Positions 58,013-64,000 of a stretch of 64,000 nt of DNA are shown piece after piece. A model generated the notes under the pieces. The model did not search any database and had not been told where the DNA came from. It saw only the letters and a program-made list of their open reading frames with translations. A program made the translations under genes and the position numbers. This DNA is from Schistosoma haematobium. Its lineage: Eukaryota > Platyhelminthes > Trematoda > Strigeidida > Schistosomatidae. Every line of letters begins with the position of its first letter. Position 1 is the first letter of the stretch. The stretch is taken from the NCBI RefSeq assembly GCF_000699445.3, contig NC_067198.1:2051301-2115300 (forward strand), given 5' to 3'.

Positions 58013-58215
58013 CTGTTATGAACGAGAAGATAGATGGGGACAATCAATGTATATCCATATAAAATTACATTCAATACTTTATCTGCAAATTCTCTATTTC
58101 ATCGTTCCTACATTCCTATAACAATTACTCTCTGTACCCATTCTCGTCGATTTGATCTTTCTGTTAGGTGTTATATACTACTTATACTTGTTCATATAAG
58201 AAGTGCACATTACAT
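58013..58215 (-). repeat. Solo-LTR-like repeat, diverged
   Basis: GGGGACAATCAATGTAT, TTCATCGTTCC and TATACTACTTATACTTG follow the order of the copy at 59204. Confidence 0.6.
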
Positions 58216-58444
58216 TACTACTAGGTGATAACCTCTTATAATCAACAAACTTTTGGGCTTAGTTTCAATATGTAACTCATTGACTTGATTTAAACACGTA
58301 TGGGAAAGCTGAGAAATTCTTTGATTCATTGGAAGGTTGTCTATGAATAGAAGTAATACAATTGATGAAACTGTATAACATTTTCAAAAGTTATCAAGGT
58401 TTTTCTCGAATTATTTAGTGAGATAAAAAAAAAACAAATATATA

Positions 58445-58623
58445 TAGTTGTCTAGGGATTAGGTGTTTACGCGAGAGACCGAATGTCCTGGGTTCGAATC
58501 CCGCGAGCAAGATCATGGATGCACATTGTTAAGAAGTTCCATACTAGGACAAAACGATCGTCTAGTGCCTCCAGGTTTTCAATAATGACCTATCATTTTC
58601 CGATTCATCATCTTAATCAAGAA
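58445..58623 (+). mobile_element. HH2 SINE, sense, 5'-truncated
   Basis: A-box end TTGTCTAGGGATTAGGTG, B-box GGGTTCGAATCCC, eroded hammerhead, and 3' body and tail CATCTTAATCAAG. Confidence 0.8.
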
Positions 58624-58775
58624 TATATGTGTGTATGAATATATGAGTAATCTAAATGTGAGTACTTCTTTTTACCTCACACCTGTTACATATGAATAAT
58701 TAATTATAAATAACAAAATGCCAATGAAATGATCCATCTTATTATAGTTTGTTTTTGTTGTTGAAAAGAAGCATC

Positions 58776-59065
58776 GGTGAGACTATAATTTATGGACGAT
58801 CTTTGAACCGACGCTAGACTGACCTTGAGGGTGTTCACCTAATAACTAGTACCAAACGAGGATTATTAACCAATGTGAGGTATTAGAATTATGATTTACA
58901 ATTAATGGTTAAGGCTAGGAATTAGATTTTGGGTTTTCGTGACGAACTGACATCAGCTATAATGCTGAAAAGCTATTTAGCCAAACGGATAAGTGAATTT
59001 CGCGCTAAGATCTGAAATCTGTTATCTTCAATCTGATTGGTTTGTCCATAAATTATAGTCTCCCC
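58776..59065 (+). mobile_element. MITE, best-preserved copy (290 bp)
   Basis: Left end GGTGAGACTATAATTTATGG and right end CCATAAATTATAGTCTCCCC form about 22-bp terminal inverted repeats. Interior GAATTTCGCGCTAAGATCTG. No convincing TSD and no coding sequence. The mobilising transposase is unknown; Merlin is the only DNA transposase trace nearby. Confidence 0.85.
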
Positions 59066-59203
59066 GAAGTCAAACTGAAGATCTGTAGTTTTTTATAAAA
59101 AAAGTACTGGTTATATTTTGAACCATTTGATCAGTTGTCAGCAGTTGTTTCTCTCCTCTCAATAAAATAGTTCACTGTCCGACATCATGAACTTTAACAC
59201 TGT

Positions 59204-59466
59204 TGTAGTGAAGGTGAACACAAATGGGGACAATGGATTATATTTAGTACAAAATTAACGAGTCACATGATAAACCATACTTCAATACTTCATTTGTAAT
59301 GTGTTCATTCATTGTCTTAGACTTCATTGTTCCTGCATTTTCATATCCATTACTTTCTGTTCCCGTTCTCTCCTCTTCGATCTTCCCAACCATCTGCTGT
59401 CAGTCATCCTATTACTGATTGGTATTATATACTACTTATGTCGACATAAGTAGTACACACACCACA
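59204..59466 (-). mobile_element. Solo-LTR-like repeat
   Basis: 263 bp, TGTAGTGAAGGTGAACAC to TAGTACACACACCACA. Inner ACTACTTATGTCGACATAAGTAG is a palindrome around TCGA found in several copies. Confidence 0.65.
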
Positions 59467-59860
59467 CTATCACCGTGATAAAACTTCGGAAAATATAATT
59501 TTTCAATTGAATGTTATTGTAAATTCTAAATCTAGTCTTTTCAGTTTGATGAATCATTTGTCAGTCAACACTGATATTCATATACAAATGGAAATTTCAA
59601 TAGGTCCAGCATATGATTTAATTTTTGTTTATAATACTCAGCAGTCTACATTCATTAGTCGCTTTACAAATGTACCTGTTAAATCAAAAGATAGCAACAA
59701 TAGATTGTCTTGGTTGAATTAGACCATATGTAACTAGGCTATAATAGTGGTAAAGCTCTTATATGATCTATCTCTCTAATCCAGTTATTGATTAGTTAAC
59801 TGGTATTGTCAGTAAAATCAATGACCCTCTATTTACCAACTTACACATCAACCAATAAAG
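59467..59860. other. No gene recognised
   Basis: The frame at 59507-59722 (71 codons) has no recognisable domain. Confidence 0.4.
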
Positions 59861-59872
59861 AACAACTTATAA

Positions 59873-60081
59873 CAGAAAGGGTTTTGTGGATATTATGGTA
59901 GTTTCAAAGGTTGAAATCATGAGTCAGTTGAAGCTAGATCACCTTGGAAAACCTGGAAGCACTGGACGGGATTGTGGATGTGTATTGCTGATGAACTCAC
60001 AATAGGACGAAGCAGTCACCAAGTGCTTCCAGGTTTTCCATGATGATCTAGCTTCAATTGATTCATGATCTCAACCATTGA
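59873..60081. mobile_element. HH2 inverted-dimer insertion, perfect TSD AACAACTTATAA
   Basis: A 12-bp TSD (59861-59872 and 60082-60093). The antisense 3' arm runs from GAAAGGGTTTTGTGG to GCACTGGACGG (59968), a few bases past the cleavage site. It is joined to a sense segment from GATTGTGGATGTG (just 3' of the B-box) through a decayed hammerhead to the sense tail CTCAACCATTGA. The whole inverted structure lies inside one TSD pair. Confidence 0.92.
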
Positions 60082-60093
60082 AACAACTTATAA

Positions 60094-60726
60094 GTTAACT
60101 CTTTTGATCCTCAATTTTCTTCTAACATAATGGCTATTCAGAAGACTAAAATAGATAGTACATCAATTCTAATGTTGTATTTAATTTACTCATGATCTGA
60201 TCACATATTAACATAATTAAGAAATTACAAATAACGGCATAACTATACCATAAAAGAAAAAGAACTCAATAATAGATCCGTAGTCAATGAACAATAATTT
60301 AGGGAAAGTACAATGTATAACAATAGGTTATAGAGACAGAGGAATACAAACAACAACTTCAGATAGAACATTTCTGAAAATCCAACCTTTTGCCAAATCG
60401 AAGGTTCTGGGTTTGATTCCCTTTGTCCGGAGATCATAAATTCGCTCTACTGAAGAGATTTATACTATGACAAAACAGCTGTCTAGTACTTCCAACCTTT
60501 CTAACACTCATCCTATCTCTTTATCAACTTTGGAAGTTATCCGGTATACTTATTCGATTAAATTGTAATGATCTATATATTATATATTGATGAATGGAAC
60601 TTCTATATGTCATTTTCGTGCATACACAACTGAGTTATTCAGATTCTCATTACATAGAAGTATATATAAATAGATCATAATATACACTTGCATAATCATT
60701 TTTTGAATAATTTAGTTAACAGTATG
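60094..60726. other. No gene recognised
   Basis: AT-rich DNA. 60380-60490 (CGAAGGTTCTGGGTTTGATTC onward, then GACAAAACAGCTGTCTAGTAC) is a probable old sense HH2 fragment. Confidence 0.5.
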
Positions 60727-60737
60727 CGTATGATGTG

Positions 60738-60767
60738 CGGCCTATGCTCAATTAGGAGTACACAGGC

Positions 60768-60803
<36 letters not shown>

Positions 60804-60805
60804 TA
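60738..60805 (+). mobile_element. Minimal RTE insertion (copy I), 11-bp TSD
   Basis: The TSD CGTATGATGTG (60727-60737 and 60806-60816) encloses only about 35 bp of RTE 3' terminus (CGGCCTATGCTC, GGAGTACACAGGCG) plus (TAAG)n. Confidence 0.9.
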
Positions 60806-60810
60806 CGTAT

Positions 60811-61082
60811 GATGTGTTCTACTGATGTCGACCGATATAAGTAGTATGTATCATCAATCAAAAGTGAAATACCTGACAACAGATGGCTGAAAAATCTAAG
60901 AGAACAGAACAAGAACAAAGAGTGATTGATAATGAAAATGAAAGAACAACATAGTCTAAGACAATTGATGATTATTTTGCAAATGAAGTAATTCATTTAT
61001 GGTTCTCGGATTTGACTAAGTGATTCTGTATTGTTGTATTCATATACATTTGGTTATCTTCACCCTTGTTCTCGTTCAAAAA
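60811..61082 (+). repeat. Solo-LTR-like repeat, opposite orientation
   Basis: GATGTGTTCTACTGATGTCG through AGAGTGATTGATAATG to CACCCTTGTTCTCGTTC. Its left end overlaps the RTE TSD, so the RTE inserted at the repeat's edge. Confidence 0.62.
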
Positions 61083-61177
61083 TATACGGACTATTGAATA
61101 TAAGAGAATAAAACTGACAATCTATTTAATTTTACTATTCACTTTATTGTATAAATAGAAATTAAAAGTAATTTATA

Positions 61178-61515
61178 AACAAAGATGGATAGGGGATAAT
61201 AATGGAATCCAGTTTGACGCACGTTTCATCCTGTTTAAGACTCATCAGCTAGATGTACTTGTATCTCACAGTTGATATTCACTCCGGAACTCGAACCCAG
61301 TGCCATTTGCTTCAAACGCCATCACGTTATCCACTCAGCTACTGAATCCTAATAACCATTTGTTTGTGTAATGAGATGAAGTATAAATTCACTTGGTATC
61401 ATTTTACTTGAATCTTCCCATTGATATTCAACACTGCAATTGATCAGTCTCTTATTGGCATATATGCATCTTTTACAGATTGCCTCGATATTGTCTTAAG
61501 TCGAAAGTATTATAA
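61178..61515 (-). mobile_element. Sm-alpha-like SINE, antisense
   Basis: Short 3' segment (AAAGATGGATAG), hammerhead, tRNA-like head (GGAACTCGAACCCAGTGCC; CCACTCAGCTACTGAATCC), then the further region CGAATCTTCC to GCCTCGATATTG. Confidence 0.83.
61204..61258 (-). ncRNA. Sm-alpha hammerhead ribozyme, core intact
   Basis: Minus strand: ACATCTAG, CTGATGA, GTCTTAAACAGGAT (stem II with wobbles), GAAA, ACGTGCGT, C, then AAACTGGATTCC. The inserted A residues next to the cleavage site weaken stem I. Confidence 0.78.
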
Positions 61516-61554
61516 GCTTCAAGTAAACAATAACAAATGAATTTCAAAGTATTC

Positions 61555-61780
61555 TTGATCGAGATCATGAACCGATTAACGTTAGATCACTATTGAATAT
61601 CTAGAAGTACTGATTGACCATTTCGTCCTATTGTGAGACCCCTCATCAGTGCGTATCAAAAATCTCGCTCACGAGATTCAAATCTAGGGCTTTCAGTCTC
61701 TCACGTGAACTCTAAAGAGTCCCACAATAAGACGAAACGACCATCCAATGCTTACATATTTCCAATGATCTCCATTAAAG
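61555..61780. mobile_element. HH2 inverted composite
   Basis: Antisense tail, hammerhead and tRNA head to TCTCACGTGAACTC (about 61711), then sense AAGAGTCCCACAATAAGACG, GAAACGACCATCCAATGC and a 3' body. The junction removes the sense head. Confidence 0.75.
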
Positions 61781-61859
61781 AAAACAACAACAATAATAAT
61801 AATAATAATCATAACTCTATACTGATAAAATTAATCTGTTTATGACTGAATTTCATATT

Positions 61860-62125
61860 ACATTTTGATTAAGATCATGAACCAGCATTGAAAACCTGTA
61901 AGCACTGGATGGCTGTTTCGTCCTATTGTGGGACTTCTCAGCCGTGCGCATCCACAATCGCGCTCGCTGGATTCAAACCCAGGGCAATCAACACCAATCA
62001 ATTCACGATCTCATCTTCCATTGTACTGAGGTAGATATCTGTATCTACCCGACACGGATTAGCTCCAATTTGAACATCAATCGATTCATGATCTCAATCA
62101 AAATTTAACAATCTCCACAACCCCT
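61860..62125. mobile_element. HH2 inverted composite
   Basis: Antisense unit with an internal deletion (tRNA head partly lost), leader to GACACGGATTAGCTCC, then sense 3' tail (CATCAATCGATTCATGATC to CTCCACAACCCCTATAC). A possible weak TSD (ATATTACATT against CTATTAGATT). Confidence 0.78.
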
Positions 62126-62328
62126 ATACTGATCCTATTAGATTATCTTACCTTATTTTATCAAATAAATTATAGAGATTATTTCGAATCATTTCAAATT
62201 AAACAATTTCTTTTTCATTAGTAACCATAATATTTATTCTGAATGAAAAAAACAAACAAACAAACAAACAAACAAACATAGGATAAGTATTACGTAATTT
62301 CAGATTGTTACATTCAGATAAATTGTAC

Positions 62329-62382
62329 TATAAACGGCCTGGTAACTAAATATATATATATTTAGTTACCAGGCCGTTTATA
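62329..62382. repeat. Perfect 54-bp palindrome
   Basis: 27-base arms (TATAAACGGCCTGGTAACTA then AATATAT, and its exact complement) meet at 62355/62356 without spacer or mismatch. No other copy seen in the window. Confidence 0.92.
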
Positions 62383-62805
62383 TATATATAAGAGTACATT
62401 ATTCATAAATGTAGGGAGATTAGTTATCCAATAATATACATATGATTGGTTGATTAGTATTGTTTAAATGAACAGTAGTATTATCATTGAAATTGATTTT
62501 ATATTACCATTACCACTGAAATAAATCTCAAAATGGATAGACTATTAGAAGTACATTCGTTTAATCATTCGGTAATCTTTCCATCTATACATATACCTAC
62601 ACATATGCATGAATGCTTATGCAACAACAACAAAAAAAACAATCATAGAATTTATCCTGAAAATTGACCGACAACTTGATGTATATAAGCGGTATCATTT
62701 CTAATTGACAGCGGTAAAACTAATGATATTCATATATTATTATTAATATTGTTTTGATCGTCAATATACTACTTAAATTTCATAATTATCAGTAGTGGAT
62801 ATCAC

Positions 62806-62839
<34 letters not shown>

Positions 62840-63274
62840 ATAAAAATAATATTTGATGCCTGTCATGAAATGAATTTACTTAGTGGTGGATTGTTTTTTC
62901 GTATTCGTCGTCGTTGTCGTCGTCGACGTCGTCATTGTTGTTGTTGTTGAACGCACAAAGGCATCGCATTTATTCTTTATCATTATGATTATTATAAATA
63001 GTTGGGAAAGTGATTTTTGTTTATGGTTTATTTTAATTATTATTTATACAGTGTGTACAACGGTGAAAACGTTTATGAATTGATTTCTTCATATTTTCTG
63101 ACAATAATATTACTGATATTTTACATAAGTAGTTTATTGTCTATAAAGTAAATTATTTCGGAATTTTTGTTTAGAAACTTTGTATTACTCTAATATCAAT
63201 CAATTGTAGTCCTAAATAAAAATGAGAAGATTCAAGTAAAACGATACCAAGTGGACTTAAAACTTCAATCCATT
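62383..63274. other. No gene; microsatellites
   Basis: (AT)n(AG)n at 62802-62840 and a TCG-rich run at 62900-62935. The frame at 62883-63083 is a by-product of these. Confidence 0.5.
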
Positions 63275-63470
63275 GCACAAGCAAGTGGTTGTCATGATTC
63301 AGTAGCTAAATGGACAACACTATGATGTTTGAAGTGAATGATATTGGGTCCGAGTACAAGAGTGAGCATCAATTCTGAGATGTAGGTACATCGAGTTGAC
63401 GAAGCTTAAATAGGAAGAAATGCATGTCCTGGATTCCACTGCCAGCCACTATCCATCTTTGCTTACACTA
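63275..63470 (+). mobile_element. Sm-alpha-like SINE, sense, decayed hammerhead
   Basis: A-box ATTCAGTAGCTAAATGGAC, B-box-like GGGTCCGAGTAC, hammerhead with TTGACGA and GAAA but broken stem II, and a full stem I 3' strand CTGGATTCCACTGC. Confidence 0.82.
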
Positions 63471-63611
63471 ATATATTCATAAATATTTAAGTATTTTCTA
63501 TCTGCGATATGATACGATCTCTGAATATAATTCAGATAAATAAATTATATCTTTTATGTTGGTGGAAATTGAGGATTTTCTTTTAGTTTTAATATAAATT
63601 TCGACTGAAAG

Positions 63612-63772
63612 TTCTGGATTGGTTGAGGTTAGACATTAACACTATTGGATTCCGGCCGGCTCAATGGTTTAGAGTTTAAGTGCATGAGACTGACAGGTCC
63701 TGAGTCGGAATCGCTCGGCGCGGGATCGTAGATGCACACTGTTGAGGAGTCCCATCCTAGGACGAAACAGTC
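63612..63772 (+). mobile_element. HH2 SINE, sense, ending at the hammerhead
   Basis: 5' end GATTGGTTGAGGTTAGAC, tRNA-like head, hammerhead (TTGAGGA, GTCC/GGAC, GAAACAGTC). It stops in the cleavage region where RTE sequence begins; the 3' body is missing. Confidence 0.8.
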
Positions 63773-64000
63773 AACTCTGTCCTCCGCCTTCTTTTCTACT
63801 TTTATCCAATTGTTCCTCATTCTTCTTAATATCCGTCTTCATTTCTCTGTGTAATATTTTCTTTGCTCTTCCTCATCTCCTTTGACCTTCAGGATTCCAT
63901 GTGGGAGCTTGTCTATTGACGCAGTTGTATGCTTTCCTCATTGTATATCCTATCCAATTACAGTTCTTCTTCCTGATTTCTTCCTCCGCACAGCAATCTG
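63773..64000 (-). pseudogene. RTE 3' region fragment (copy J), runs off window
   Basis: Antisense C-terminal coding region, more diverged than copies C and F (AACTCTGTCCTCCGCC; CCTTCAGGATTCCATGTGGG). Its upstream part continues beyond the window. Confidence 0.8.

Noticed and set aside
4900..60100. HH2 inverted copies as DNA transposons with terminal inverted repeats
   Set aside because: Simple sense copies with their own TSDs exist (28007, 51905), joints vary between loci, and TSDs are 10-12 bp as in LINE-driven insertion. A fold-back transposon remains a formal alternative.

Overview
The window looks like non-coding chromosomal DNA of a schistosome or a close digenean fluke. The evidence is AT-rich sequence with long microsatellites; Sm-alpha-type SINEs carrying the schistosome hammerhead ribozyme; fragments of an RTE-clade non-LTR retrotransposon (SR2/Perere-3-like) with (TAAG)n tails; Penelope-like element pieces; and a Merlin DNA transposon relic. 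I found no intact host gene and no genuine tRNA or rRNA gene. Every long open frame is a microsatellite translation, a decayed transposon or chance. The species cannot be named from the sequence alone.

Labels used here (mine, except Sm-alpha): HH2 = the most abundant family, a tRNA-headed SINE with a hammerhead core, about 170-400 bp, roughly 38 loci. HH3 = a second, unrelated tRNA-headed hammerhead SINE, two loci. Sm-alpha-like = the classical schistosome hammerhead SINE, about twelve loci. F-SINE = a repeat with an (AAATA)n tail, one copy of which has a tRNA-Phe-like head.

Layout. 1-1.2 kb: a perfect (TGA)n array. 1.5-9.3 kb: dense HH2, Sm-alpha and F-SINE copies, a Merlin transposase pseudogene (5.7-6.45 kb) and a MITE. 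9.6-11.8 kb: two RTE fragments. 12.4-18.6 kb: HH2 copies including ~400-bp tandem dimers. 19.1-19.7 kb: a solo-LTR-like repeat next to a GC-rich island. 20.5-22.6 kb: the longest RTE pseudogene. 25.3-26.0 kb: an RTE insertion with a perfect 14-bp target-site duplication (TSD). 28.4-30 kb: a duplicated Penelope-like endonuclease segment split by an F-SINE. 32-34.8 kb and 41.6-44.4 kb: mostly single-copy, microsatellite-rich DNA. 34.8-41.6 kb and 44.4-64 kb: further SINE, RTE, LTR-like and MITE copies nested in one another.

The main result concerns the hammerhead SINEs. Several HH2 copies, each flanked by one TSD of 10-12 bp, are inverted dimers whose outer ends are both SINE 3' tails. Their internal joints fall at or within a few bases of the hammerhead self-cleavage site. 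HH3 shows the same structure. This suggests insertion from two RNAs primed on opposite target strands, at least one being a self-cleaved 3' product. Other HH2 copies are head-to-tail dimers of period 398-408 bp, as expected of multimeric, retrozyme-like hammerhead RNAs or satellites. No coding gene here can mobilise these SINEs; the RTE is the likeliest partner elsewhere in the genome.
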